A DNA stretch of 64,000 nucleotides, taken from assembly GCF_004117055.1 (NCBI RefSeq), contig NZ_CP026363.1, forward strand, positions 1,217,001 to 1,281,000, written 5' to 3'. Position 1 is the stretch's first letter; each line of letters begins with the position of its first letter. Origin of the DNA: Brevibacillus agri (GTDB lineage Bacteria > Bacillota > Bacilli > Brevibacillales > Brevibacillaceae). The translations under genes and the position numbers were made by a program. This document shows, piece by piece, positions 36,096 through 44,665 of the stretch. The notes beneath the pieces were generated by a model. It made no database searches and was not told where the DNA came from. It worked only from the letters and a program-made list of their open reading frames with translations.

Positions 36096-36575
36096 GCCAA
36101 AGCCCCAACTTATATCCCGGACAAGCTGGAAACGGGGACGCAAAACCATGAAGGCATTGCAGGAATCGCGCCCGCCATCGACTTTATCGCCTCGCTCGGG
36201 ACAGGGAGCAATCGCCGCGAGCGGCTCGTTTCCGCTTTTGCCAACCTGGAGCAGTACGAAAACCGTCTGGCTGAGCTGATGCGCAACGAGCTGCGACAAA
36301 TCGCAGGCGTAACGCTCTATCAGGCAGCCGCTGGCGTGGCGAAAACGCCGACTGTCGCCTTTCGTCTGGACAAGCTCGCGCCGGAAGAAGCATGCCTGCA
36401 AATGGCCGAGCAGCACAGCGTCTTTATCGCGAGCGGCGATTTTTACGCCTCCCGCCTGGCGGAGTTGGCCGGAATTGCGCACAGCGGCGGCTGGATTCGC
36501 GCCGGAATCGCTCCGTACAACACAGAAGAGGAAATTTGGCGCCTGATAAAAGGCGTGCAGCAGCTCATGCGGTAA
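36096..36575 (+). pseudogene. Cysteine desulfurase-like protein, N-terminal two-thirds missing
   Basis: The frame carries PTYIPDKLETGTQNHEGIAG and then AIDFIASLGTG, the C-terminal part of class V aminotransferase-fold cysteine desulfurase-like proteins, to TAA... a stop at 36573-36575 after LIKGVQQLMR. Upstream of about 36096 homology stops and the region is the tail of the sigma-54 activator gene and a short spacer. The PLP lysine and most of the large domain are absent. No ribosome binding site precedes the fragment, so it is non-functional. It may have been the activator's target gene. Confidence 0.8.
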
Positions 36576-36666
36576 GACTGAGACGGCATTTCCCGCCCGC
36601 ATGCATAAAAAACCCGGACTCTCGCAAACTATAAACAATCATCAGAAGAGGAAGCGGGGAAGGGAA

Positions 36667-36894
36667 ATGCTCCACTATCCAGGCATTTACTATGCGATTT
36701 TTGGCCTGATTTTTTTGGTAGGGCTGTTTTTGACCATCCGCTACGCCAAACGCCAGGAGACGAAGGAAGTGGACAACAACATCAGTCAGACGACCGTCAA
36801 GCACAAAGTTCTCGGGAATGTGGGGATGCTGTTTTACTTGGGGGCGTTTGCGGTGCTGCTCGCGATATTGCTGATCTCCGTACTCGTATATTAG
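36667..36894 (+). CDS. Small two-helix membrane protein
   Basis: 75 residues from ATG 36667, with GGGAAGGG just upstream. Two hydrophobic segments (about 6-24 and 50-74) flank a charged cytoplasmic loop (RYAKRQETKEVDNN). The family was not recognised. It precedes the gene at 36919 by 24 bases and probably shares its transcript. Confidence 0.65.
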   Translation: MLHYPGIYYAIFGLIFLVGLFLTIRYAKRQETKEVDNNISQTTVKHKVLGNVGMLFYLGAFAVLLAILLISVLVY

Positions 36895-36918
36895 CGTTGG
36901 GGAGGCGAGAGTAACACA

Positions 36919-37230
36919 ATGGACAAAAAAAGGTATTACGTATCTGTTCAGGCAGGGACGATCATGGAAAATCAGGGCGACTCCGGGTACGAGTTCGAGA
37001 TTGAAGCGACGGATCGCCAGGTTCACGCGCTGAAAAGCTTGTTTGAGGAAAGGACCGAGTATGAGTTTGGCACCTTTTTGCGCGGGCATGTCGTCGCGAT
37101 TCCTTATCATTTTGACGAGGAAAACGATCAATACGACAACTGCCTGAAGCAAATATACAGCGCCATTTACGAATGCGGAACAGAGGAGACGAAGCAGCAT
37201 ATCCAATCCATGGGCGTACTGAATATGTGA
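36919..37230 (+). CDS. Conserved hypothetical protein
   Basis: 103 residues from ATG 36919 with GGGGAGGCGAG upstream. The sequence KKRYYVSVQAGTIMENQGDS, then YEFEIEATDRQVHALKSLFE, resembles a small conserved Bacillales protein of unknown role; the C-terminus reads GTEETKQHIQSMGVL. It is soluble and acidic and has no signal peptide. It follows the small membrane protein as a two-gene unit. Confidence 0.7.
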   Translation: MDKKRYYVSVQAGTIMENQGDSGYEFEIEATDRQVHALKSLFEERTEYEFGTFLRGHVVAIPYHFDEENDQYDNCLKQIYSAIYECGTEETKQHIQSMGVLNM

Positions 37231-37273
37231 GCGGGCCGGACATCCGGCCGAATCCGGCCGTCTAAAGCGAGGC

Positions 37274-37900
37274 TCACCCCCTGTCCGGATCGTAGCCGTA
37301 CCCCGGGTATTTGACGACGGGCCATTTTTGCTTGCGCAAGGCGTCCAGCAACTCCGGGCCTACGTTCAGATTGGAAGCGACCAACTCGTGCGGCGTGAGC
37401 GCCATCCACTGGTTGAGCGAGACGTCGACGAAGCGGTCGCTTTTGAACATTTCCAAAAACCAGACTGTCTCGTTTCCCGTATTTTGAATGTAATGCCCTG
37501 TCGCAAAGGGCACATAGCCGACATCGCCCGCCCGGTAGTCAAACGTGCGGGCTGTTCCATTTCCGGCAAAAACGGTCATGCGAGCCTGGCCGGAAATGTA
37601 GTATTGCCACTCGCGCACACCGCCTGGCGTCAGAGCCATGTTCACGCCAGCGAGCGTAGTGGCAACCGGCAGCTCGCGCACGGTGACTTCGCGCGACCAG
37701 CCGCCGTGATTCAGCGTCATCGTGGCGTCGGAGAAGGAAAACTTCAAATTCGGCAGCAAGCCTGCATCGGTGACGGGCGGCACGAGCATGTTCGGATTTT
37801 GCCGATCCCGCTCGATGTTGCGCGGCCCGAGATCGACCCACCCCGTACCGTCTCCCCGCATCGGCTCCGGGATGCGCTCTCCCTTTTTGTGTGAGGTCAT
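37274..37900 (-). pseudogene. oxdC: Oxalate decarboxylase with cupin core deleted
   Basis: The 208-residue frame is open from ATG 37900 (GGAGGTTGGTCGGAA upstream). The N-terminal part is that of oxalate decarboxylase: RNIERDRQNPNMLVPPVTDA, NLKFSFSDATMTL and TVRELPVATTLAGVNMAL. At residues 94-98 (GGVRE then WQYYISG) it jumps from the first cupin to the second and continues normally (YRAGDVGYVPFATGHYIQNT). About 170-180 residues are missing relative to the Bacillus enzyme of about 385. The HxH metal motifs of both cupins (HWHKEAE and HWHPN type) lie in the deleted part, so it should bind no manganese at either main site and be inactive. The frame is preserved. Confidence 0.82.
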
Positions 37901-38104
37901 TTCCGACCAACCTCCCTCATCTTTACGACAAGTTTCGTCTGCTTTTGGCGCAGCCACTCACCATGTGTATGGCCGCTGGCTTGGCTTTTATGCAAAAAAG
38001 GAACAGCGTCCCTGTGCCGCGCGCACACTGGTTTCGCTGTTCCTGCATCATCGTATTTGTGCCAGCCTGGCTTTGGCTTTGTCTGGACGTCGACGGTTAT
38101 ACCG

Positions 38105-38656
38105 TCAAGAGCTGGCGCTTTTGCTCCGTTTGGGCCAGACAAAAAAGCTGACGGTAATCAAAAGGTCAATGCCGAGCACAACCGCCCATTGCAGCATCGC
38201 CCGCTCCAAAGCCCCGGTCCGCGAGGCATCCCCGACAAAAAAGATCATCGCGAGCAGCAGTCCCGCCCCGATGAGGTAGGCGAAAACGTGCTTGAACCAG
38301 CCTTTGGCATACGACCTGGCGTAAGCCATCCCGTACAGCTTCGGCTTTTTCGCCAGTGGCTGTTTTTTCACATAGTACAAAAACTTGTCGTCCGCCCAGC
38401 GAATCATGCCTTTGCCAAAAGCGATCGACACGCCGATATAGACAGCAGCCAGCGCATGAGCCATGGTCGCGGTTGCGCCCCGGTACAAGTCCACGCTGGT
38501 CACGGCCAGCAAAACAAGGTCGACCAGGGGAGTCAGCGCCAGGATAAAAAGCCCCAGCCGCTCTTTTCCCAAGCCATACCGCACGGCCAACCCCAGAGCA
38601 ATCACGACCCAAAAACCAATTTCACAGGCAACGATCATCCACGCGATCCAGTTCAC
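38105..38656 (-). CDS. Polytopic membrane protein next to a TetR regulator
   Basis: 183 residues from GTG 38656, with AAAGGAGAG 8 bases upstream. Six or so hydrophobic segments are present, with a central cytoplasmic loop KKQPLAKKPKLYGMAYARSY. No family was recognised with confidence. The gene diverges from a TetR-family gene, and two matching palindromes lie between them, so it is the likely regulated target and may be a transport or resistance protein. Confidence 0.7.
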   Translation of the reverse strand: MNWIAWMIVACEIGFWVVIALGLAVRYGLGKERLGLFILALTPLVDLVLLAVTSVDLYRGATATMAHALAAVYIGVSIAFGKGMIRWADDKFLYYVKKQPLAKKPKLYGMAYARSYAKGWFKHVFAYLIGAGLLLAMIFFVGDASRTGALERAMLQWAVVLGIDLLITVSFFVWPKRSKSASS

Positions 38657-38675
38657 GTTTACGCTCTCCTTTTTT

Positions 38676-38689
38676 AATACAGATGTATT
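38676..38689. promoter_or_regulatory. TetR operator half 1
   Basis: AATACA-GA-TGTATT, a 14-bp perfect dyad in the divergent region, 20 bases upstream of the membrane-protein start. Confidence 0.7.
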
Positions 38690-38719
38690 GTAAAAAGATT
38701 TTATCATCTGTTTTTATTT

Positions 38720-38733
38720 AATACAAGTGTATT
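38720..38733. promoter_or_regulatory. TetR operator half 2
   Basis: AATACA-AG-TGTATT, the same dyad as at 38676-38689 with a different centre. The centres are 44 bases apart, about four helical turns, which would place two repressor dimers on the same face. It lies 42 bases upstream of the TetR start. Confidence 0.7.
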
Positions 38734-38774
38734 ATTTAATTGCTCGTCCCGTTCGGGCTTGGTAAAATACAGCT

Positions 38775-39368
38775 ATGCCAAAACAAATCGATCATGAAAA
38801 ACGAAGAGAACAAATAGCCGAAGCGACCTGGCGGGTCATCAGCGAGCGGGGAATGGAGGGAGCGACGGTTCGCAATATCGCGGCAGAGGCAGGGCTGTCG
38901 CTAGGGGCGCTGCGGCATTATTTCAGCACACAGGACGAGCTGCTGGCGTATTCGATGAAGCTCGTGAAGGAGAGGGCGACGGCTCGCATCCGCGAGATTA
39001 TTTCGCTTGATTTGCCGCCGCGAGAGAAGTTTATCAAGACGATTCTGGAACTTGTGCCTACCAATCGGGAAAAGATGGCGGAAATGGAGGTCTGGTTCGC
39101 CTTTACCGCCTACTTCCGCCATAAGCCGGGCGGTCTGGATGCGCAGTACGACGGCATTTACCCTGGCCTGCAAAAGCTCATGGACTATGCCGAACAGTCC
39201 GGACTGCTGCCTGCAAACACGGACAAGGAGCTGGAGACAGAGCGGCTTTACGCCTTGGTCGACGGGCTTGCGCTGCACGCCTATCTCGAGCCGAAGCGCC
39301 TGGACGGGCCGAAGGTAGAGCGCGTGCTGATCCATCACTTGTCGGCGCTGATCGCAGAGAAAGACTGA
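38775..39368 (+). CDS. TetR-family transcriptional regulator
   Basis: 197 residues. The N-terminal helix-turn-helix reads GATVRNIAAEAGLSLGALRHYF, and the C-terminal ligand domain is helical with FAFTAYFRHKPGG, resembling the PksA/BetI-like subgroup. ATG 38775 has a poor ribosome binding site and a TAAAAT -10-like element lies just before it, so translation may be weak. It probably represses itself and the divergent membrane gene through the two AATACA-NN-TGTATT dyads. Confidence 0.85.
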   Translation: MPKQIDHEKRREQIAEATWRVISERGMEGATVRNIAAEAGLSLGALRHYFSTQDELLAYSMKLVKERATARIREIISLDLPPREKFIKTILELVPTNREKMAEMEVWFAFTAYFRHKPGGLDAQYDGIYPGLQKLMDYAEQSGLLPANTDKELETERLYALVDGLALHAYLEPKRLDGPKVERVLIHHLSALIAEKD

Positions 39369-39404
39369 GCCATGTCAGGTAAACATGACACGGGGAGAAC
39401 AGAC

Positions 39405-39764
39405 ATGAACAAAAACATCCTGATAGTCGAGGACGAACCGATTTTGCGGGAAATCATGAAGGATTACTTCGAAAACGAAGGTTATGCGGTGCTGGAAGCG
39501 ATCGTCGTCTCCATCCGCGACGAAGGCAAGATGGCACGAGTCAGCATCGAGAACAAAGGCGCCCGTATTCCCGAGGAGCATCCGGAAAAATACAGAAAAA
39601 TATAGGGCCACTTTTTCCGCGGAGAGCCGTCTCGCCAGCGTTCCACGGGAGGAACCGGCCTCGAGCTGGCTATCTGCAAAAAAATATTGCATGACGTGCC
39701 GTTCGGCGTGTGCAATATGGAAGAAGGCGTCGAGCTTTTTTTCCAGCTTCCGAAAAACGAATAG
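39405..39764 (+). pseudogene. Response regulator fused by deletion to a histidine kinase end
   Basis: From ATG 39405 (GGGGAGAACAGAC upstream) the frame starts as a receiver, NKNILIVEDEPILREIMKDY then FENEGYAVLEA. At about residue 32 it switches to the C-terminal catalytic part of a kinase, VVSIRDEGKMARVSIENKGA. It meets TAG at 39603-39605 and then continues in the same frame as GHFFRGEPSRQRSTGGTG to TAG 39762-39764. The TAG sits where a Trp is expected, so it looks like a TGG to TAG change. The rest of the regulator and most of the kinase (a VanR/VanS-like pair) have been lost in one deletion. Confidence 0.8.
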
Positions 39765-39769
39765 CATTC

Positions 39770-39802
39770 AAGCGCAGAACACGTTTCTGCGCTTTTTTTT
39801 GT
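39770..39802 (+). terminator. Terminator of the decayed two-component operon
   Basis: A 10-bp stem AAGCGCAGAA / TTCTGCGCTT is followed by eight T, just after the final stop of the remnant. Confidence 0.85.
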
Positions 39803-39929
39803 CTGGTCGTTTTTATGCATTTTTTACGCCGTGTCGATTCGTTCTGCATCTGATCTTGATCTCGGCCCTGTACGCTCTTTAGGTAGGCAAGGATTGCATT
39901 GCGAGTCGTTTCCAAAAAGCGAGGGAGAG

Positions 39930-40726
39930 AATCGGCGATATCGCGAGGCAGCTCGTCGCCCGCATGGCGACAATCGGGCCATTCGGCGAAGGGGCGGCGC
40001 TGTTGGTCAGAGGACTGGCGAAAAAAGTGCTGCTCGCCAATAACATCGGGCTGCTGTGGTCCGACGTGAAAGCGACGCCGACCGACGAGCTGACGACTTT
40101 TCTCGCCTGGCTCGGCATTGTGGCATTTGCCTTCCAGCTTTACTTTGACTTCAGCGGCTACTCGGACATGGCGCGCGGACTGGGGAAAATGTTCGGCTTT
40201 GACTTTATGGAAAACTTCCGCTATCCGTACATGTCCAAAAGCATTTCGGAGTTTTGGCGCAGATGGCAGTTCATCATCTTGGAAAAATGGCTGCCTGGGC
40301 TTGCTGCAAAAGGCGCATGCCGCTGTCGGCCACATCTACACGCTTGTGGTCGTACTGATCGGCGGGGTATTTTTCGAATGCGAGAGCCTGCCTGTGGCCT
40401 GGCAGTTCTAGCGGGCGATGTCCGGTTTTGCGGGACAAGGCTTCATGGACGACCAGGCGCTCTACTACTGGTCGACGAAGGGCGCTTTTTATGCCTACCA
40501 GGCGCTGGCAAGGCAAATGGGCCTGGAACCGCAGAACGAGGCAGACTTCCGGCTGGAGGCAGTGTCGGACGCGTTTTCCGGCTCGCTCTATTCCAAAAGC
40601 GGCTACAGACTTGTGCAGCCGGACAGCATCGAGCTGTATGTTCCGCGCGCGGCGCAAACGTACAGCGTCGAGTTCGTGGACGAACAGCGGCGTTTTCGCC
40701 AAGACCAGGCGCAGCCCGTTTGTTAA
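39930..40726 (+). pseudogene. MBOAT O-acetyltransferase (AlgI-like) and DHHW-protein remnant
   Basis: The first part (about 39930-40275) reads GLAKKVLLANNIGLL, AFAFQLYFDFSGYSDMARGL and SISEFWRRW, the conserved AlgI/MBOAT core. The catalytic His region expected next is missing; the sequence jumps, with a frame change, to the protein's end (VGHIYTLVVVLIG then ESLPVAWQF). A TAG at 40409-40411 stands where Leu is expected before RAMSGFAGQGF. After GAFYA it runs into KSGYRLVQPDSIELYVP, resembling a DHHW (AlgX/J-like) acetylation partner. The locus once acetylated a surface polysaccharide and is now dead. Confidence 0.75.
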
Positions 40727-40760
40727 CGCCGCCTTTACCAATCGCTTACATTTCTTTACA
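40723..40760 (+). promoter_or_regulatory. Candidate Pho box
   Basis: Four TT(A/T)ACA-like hexamers, TTAACG, TTTACC, CTTACA and TTTACA, recur at 11, 11 and 10-base steps. This is the arrangement bound by PhoP in Bacillus, and it lies 80 bases upstream of the alkaline phosphatase start. A TATGAT at 40792-40797 could be the -10. Confidence 0.6.
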
Positions 40761-40840
40761 CAAAGCCCGTCCGAGCTCAACAGAAGAAGAGTATGATTGG
40801 TGACATGCTTATGAACATTCCTATTTGCAGGAGGTACAAA

Positions 40841-42211
40841 ATGTTTCGCACATTCCCGAAAAAGCTTGTCCCAGTAGCTGTCATCTCTTCCCTGGCCCTG
40901 ACGACGGCGCTGTTTGGCGGAAATTCCGGTCTGGTCAAGGCGGCAGAAAATAAAGCGGGCAACGCCCAGGTCAAAAACATCATCTTCCTGATCGGCGACG
41001 GCATGGGCACGTCCTATACAACGGCTTACCGTTACATGAAAGACGACCCGGCGACTCCTGTCATGGAGCCGACCGAGTTTGACAAATATTTGGTCGGGGC
41101 GCAAATGACCTATGCCGAAGACGAAAAGCAAAACATCACCGACTCCGCCTCTGCGGCGACCGCCATGTCTTCCGGCGTGAAGACGTACAACAACGCGATT
41201 GCGGTCGACAACGACAAATCAGAGGTAGAGACAGTACTGGAGCGGGCCAAAAAAGTCGGCAAATCGACTGGCCTGGTGGCTACTTCGGAAATTACGCACG
41301 CGACCCCGGCTTCGTTCGGCGCGCACGATGAGAGCCGCAAAAACATGGACGCGATTGCCGACGACTACTACGACTTGCGCATTGACGGCAAGCATTCCGT
41401 CGACGTCTTGCTGGGCGGCGGCCTGAACAACTTCGTGCGCAAGGACCGCAATCTGACGGAAGAATTCAAAAAAGACGGCTACAGCTACGTCACGAGCAAG
41501 CAGGAACTGCTGAGCGACAAAAATGACAAAATTCTCGGTCTGTTCGCAGCAGGCGGAATGGACAAAATGATCGACCGCACGGACAAAACCCCGTCCCTGG
41601 AAGACATGACAAAGGCCGCGATTGAGCGGTTGAGCAAGAACAAGGAAGGCTTCTTTTTGATGGTGGAAGGCAGCCAGATCGACTGGGCTGGTCACGACAA
41701 CGACATCGTGGCGGCGATGAGCGAGATGGAAGACTTCGAGAAGGCGTTCAAGGCTGCCATTGACTTCGCGAAAAAGGATGGAAACACGCTCGTTGTCGCG
41801 ACAGCGGACCACTCCACGGGCGGGCTGTCTGTCGGGGCGAAGGAAGAGTACAACTTCCTCGTCGCGCCAATCAAGGCGGCGAAGCGCACGCCTGACTTCA
41901 TCGCCGCGGGAATCGCCAAAGGCGCGAGCGTGGAAGAAACGTTGAAAAAGTACATCGACCTGCAACTGACGCCAGAGGAGATCGCTTCCGTGAAAAAGGC
42001 GGCGGAAACGAAGAAGCAAGTCGAGATCGACAACGCAATCGAAGCGATTTTTGACAAACGCTCCTTCACCGGCTGGACAACGGGCGGCCACACAGGCGAG
42101 GACGTCAACGTGTACGCGTACGGTCCATGGAAAGAAAGATTTTCCGGCCTGATCGACAATACGCACAATGCGGAAGTGATCTTTGAAATTCTCGGCGAAG
42201 CGAAGAAATAA
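40841..42211 (+). CDS. phoA: Secreted alkaline phosphatase
   Basis: 456 residues from ATG 40841, with AGGAGG 6 bases upstream. A signal peptide (1-30) ends near VKAAEN. The active site is visible as IFLIGDGMGTSY (metal Asp) and NITDSASAATAMSSG (phosphorylated Ser), with metal ligands in EGSQIDWAGHDND, VVATADHSTGG and TTGGHTGEDV. It releases phosphate from monoesters outside the cell. The upstream Pho-box-like repeats suggest induction on phosphate starvation by PhoP. Confidence 0.93.
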   Translation: MFRTFPKKLVPVAVISSLALTTALFGGNSGLVKAAENKAGNAQVKNIIFLIGDGMGTSYTTAYRYMKDDPATPVMEPTEFDKYLVGAQMTYAEDEKQNITDSASAATAMSSGVKTYNNAIAVDNDKSEVETVLERAKKVGKSTGLVATSEITHATPASFGAHDESRKNMDAIADDYYDLRIDGKHSVDVLLGGGLNNFVRKDRNLTEEFKKDGYSYVTSKQELLSDKNDKILGLFAAGGMDKMIDRTDKTPSLEDMTKAAIERLSKNKEGFFLMVEGSQIDWAGHDNDIVAAMSEMEDFEKAFKAAIDFAKKDGNTLVVATADHSTGGLSVGAKEEYNFLVAPIKAAKRTPDFIAAGIAKGASVEETLKKYIDLQLTPEEIASVKKAAETKKQVEIDNAIEAIFDKRSFTGWTTGGHTGEDVNVYAYGPWKERFSGLIDNTHNAEVIFEILGEAKK

Positions 42212-42221
42212 AGGGGCAAGA

Positions 42222-42259
42222 AAAGAAGCTGCCAGGCTTATCTGGCGGCTTTTTCTTTT
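42222..42259 (+). terminator. Terminator of the alkaline phosphatase gene
   Basis: AAAGAAGCTGCCAG pairs with CTGGCGGCTTTTTCT, with the T run in and after the 3' arm, 10 bases after the stop. Confidence 0.8.
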
Positions 42260-42388
42260 GGACGGGCCAAGCCATCGTCTCACCTGGCCTGTCTCCCGGG
42301 AAAAGTCGCTTTGGCCAAAACGTCCGAAGGGGTTTACAACCCGAACGTCCATTCGTAGAATAAGGGCAAGAAGGTGAGCCTGGTGAAG

Positions 42389-44665
42389 ATGAAAAAAGAC
42401 ATGGCAAGTATTTTGGAGCATTTGAAAACAGACGAGCGTTTTCGCGACAATATCGCCCACTGGCGGGTCATTCCGGCCCGCGAGGCCAAAACGGTTCCGT
42501 TTCCGCAGGAGATGGATGCGCGCATCCGGGAAGCGCTGACGCGAAGAGGAATTGCCTCTTTGTACACGCACCAGGAAACGTCTTTTCGCCATGTGCGAGC
42601 GGGCAAGCATATCGTCGCGGTCACGCCGACTGCCTCCGGGAAAAGCATGTGCTACCATCTGCCGATTCTCCAGACGCTGGCAGAGGATACGCAGGCGCGC
42701 GCGCTCTACCTGTTTCCGACCAAGGCGTTGGCGCAGGACCAGAAAGCAGAGCTGCACGAGCTGATTACCGAAATGGGGCTGTCGATCAAATCGGAAACGT
42801 ACGATGGCGACACTCCGGCCAACATCCGGCAAATGGTGCGCAAGGCGGGCAATATCGTCATCACCAACCCGGACATGCTGCACTCCGCCATTTTGCCGCA
42901 CCACACCAAATGGGTTTCGTTTTTCGAGCATTTGAAATACATCGTCATCGACGAGCTGCATACATACCGCGGCGTCTTTGGCAGCCACGTCGCCAATGTG
43001 ATACGCCGCCTCAAGCGGATTTGCGCCTTTTACGGCAGCGCGCCGCAGTTCATCTGCACCTCGGCGACGATCGCCAACCCGCGCGAACTGGCGGAAGCGC
43101 TGACGGAGGAACAGGTAGAGCTGGTCGACAACAACGGAGCGCCGTCCGGCGTCAAGCATTTCGTCTTCTACAACCCGCCTGTGGTCAACCGCCAGCTCAA
43201 CATCCGGCGCAGCGCCACGCTGGAGGCGCGGGACATTACCGAGCAGTTTTTGACCAACGGCATTCAGACGATCCTGTTTGCGCGAAGCCGCGTCCGCGTG
43301 GAAATTTTGCTGACGTACTTGCAGGAGCTGATTAAGCGCAAGCTCGGCCCGAAGACGATTCAAGGATATCGCGGCGGCTATTTGCCGAGCCAGCGCAGGG
43401 AGATCGAGCGCGGCTTGCGGAGCGGCGACATCATGGGCGTAGTCAGCACGAACGCGTTGGAGTTGGGCGTAGACATCGGACAATTGCAGGCGTGCGTCAT
43501 TACCGGGTATCCCGGCTCTGTCGCCAGCACGTGGCAGCAGGCGGGCCGGGCAGGCCGCCGTCAGGGCGAGTCGGTCGTCGTCATGGTCGGCAGCTCGACG
43601 CCGCTGGATCAGTACGTGATCGCCCACCCGGAGTACTTTTTTGACCGCAGTCCGGAGACGGCGCGGATCAACCCCGACAACCTCATCATTTTGGTCGACC
43701 ATCTGAAATGCGCGGCGTACGAGCTGCCGTTTCGCGAAGGCGACACGTTTGGCCGTGCGGAAATTACGGAAGTCTTGGAGTTTTTGACCGAGGAGCAAGT
43801 GCTGCACTATTCGCGCGGCAAATGGTTCTGGATGAACGATTCATTCCCGGCGCACAACATCAGCCTGCGGTCGGCCTCGCAGGAAAACGTGGTTATCATC
43901 GACATCAGCGAGCGGGGCAACGAGCGGGTCATCGGGGAAATGGACCGCTTCAGCTCGATGACGCTGTTGCACGAGGAAGCTATTTACTTGCACCAAGGGA
44001 CGCAGTACCAGGTCGAGAAGCTCGACTACGAGGAAAAGAAGGCGTACGTCCGGGAAGTGCAGGTCGACTATTACACCGATGCGAACCTCGCCGTCCAGCT
44101 CAAGGTGCTGGAGCAGGACCAGACCCGCCGCCACGGGCAGAGCGCTTTCGCCTACGGGGAAGTTTCCGTGCACGCGATGGCGACGATTTTCAAAAAGATC
44201 AAGTTCGAGACGCATGAAAACATCGGCTCCGGTCCGATTCATCTGCCGGAGGAGGAGCTGCACACGAACGCGGCATGGATCGGCTTTTCCGATTCGCTTC
44301 TGGAGGAGATCGGCACAGAGGACGTGGAGCGGGGGCTGGTCGGCCTCGCGCATGTGCTCCAGCACGTGGCCCCGCTGTTTGTCATGTGCGACCCGCTGGA
44401 CCTGCACGTCATTCCCCAGCGCAAGGCCGTCCACTCGCAGGAGCCGACGATTTTCCTGTACGACCGCTATCCGGGCGGCATCGGCCTGTCGGAGCAAGTG
44501 TACAAGGAAATGGAGACGATTCTCACCCAGGCAGAGCGGCTCATCAGCTCTTGCCCGTGTGCGTCAGGCTGTCCGTCGTGCGTCGGCGCGACCGACGACG
44601 GCAGCAAGGAACTGGCCATGACCTTGCTGCGCGTCGCCCAAGGGGGAAGCGTTCATGTCTCTTAA
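42389..44665 (+). CDS. mrfA: MrfA/YprA DEAD-box DNA helicase
   Basis: 758 residues from ATG 42389, where AAGGTGAG lies about 8 bases upstream; GTG 42374 is an alternative. Motif I is TPTASGKSMCY, motif II is VIDELHTYRG, motif VI lies in QQAGRAGRRQGES, and a C-terminal four-Cys cluster (CPCASGCPSCVG) forms the DUF1998-type zinc site. Bacillus MrfA is a 3'-5' translocase that, with MrfB, removes mitomycin C adducts and crosslinks independently of UvrABC. The gene overlaps mrfB by 11 bases. Confidence 0.9.
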   Translation: MKKDMASILEHLKTDERFRDNIAHWRVIPAREAKTVPFPQEMDARIREALTRRGIASLYTHQETSFRHVRAGKHIVAVTPTASGKSMCYHLPILQTLAEDTQARALYLFPTKALAQDQKAELHELITEMGLSIKSETYDGDTPANIRQMVRKAGNIVITNPDMLHSAILPHHTKWVSFFEHLKYIVIDELHTYRGVFGSHVANVIRRLKRICAFYGSAPQFICTSATIANPRELAEALTEEQVELVDNNGAPSGVKHFVFYNPPVVNRQLNIRRSATLEARDITEQFLTNGIQTILFARSRVRVEILLTYLQELIKRKLGPKTIQGYRGGYLPSQRREIERGLRSGDIMGVVSTNALELGVDIGQLQACVITGYPGSVASTWQQAGRAGRRQGESVVVMVGSSTPLDQYVIAHPEYFFDRSPETARINPDNLIILVDHLKCAAYELPFREGDTFGRAEITEVLEFLTEEQVLHYSRGKWFWMNDSFPAHNISLRSASQENVVIIDISERGNERVIGEMDRFSSMTLLHEEAIYLHQGTQYQVEKLDYEEKKAYVREVQVDYYTDANLAVQLKVLEQDQTRRHGQSAFAYGEVSVHAMATIFKKIKFETHENIGSGPIHLPEEELHTNAAWIGFSDSLLEEIGTEDVERGLVGLAHVLQHVAPLFVMCDPLDLHVIPQRKAVHSQEPTIFLYDRYPGGIGLSEQVYKEMETILTQAERLISSCPCASGCPSCVGATDDGSKELAMTLLRVAQGGSVHVS

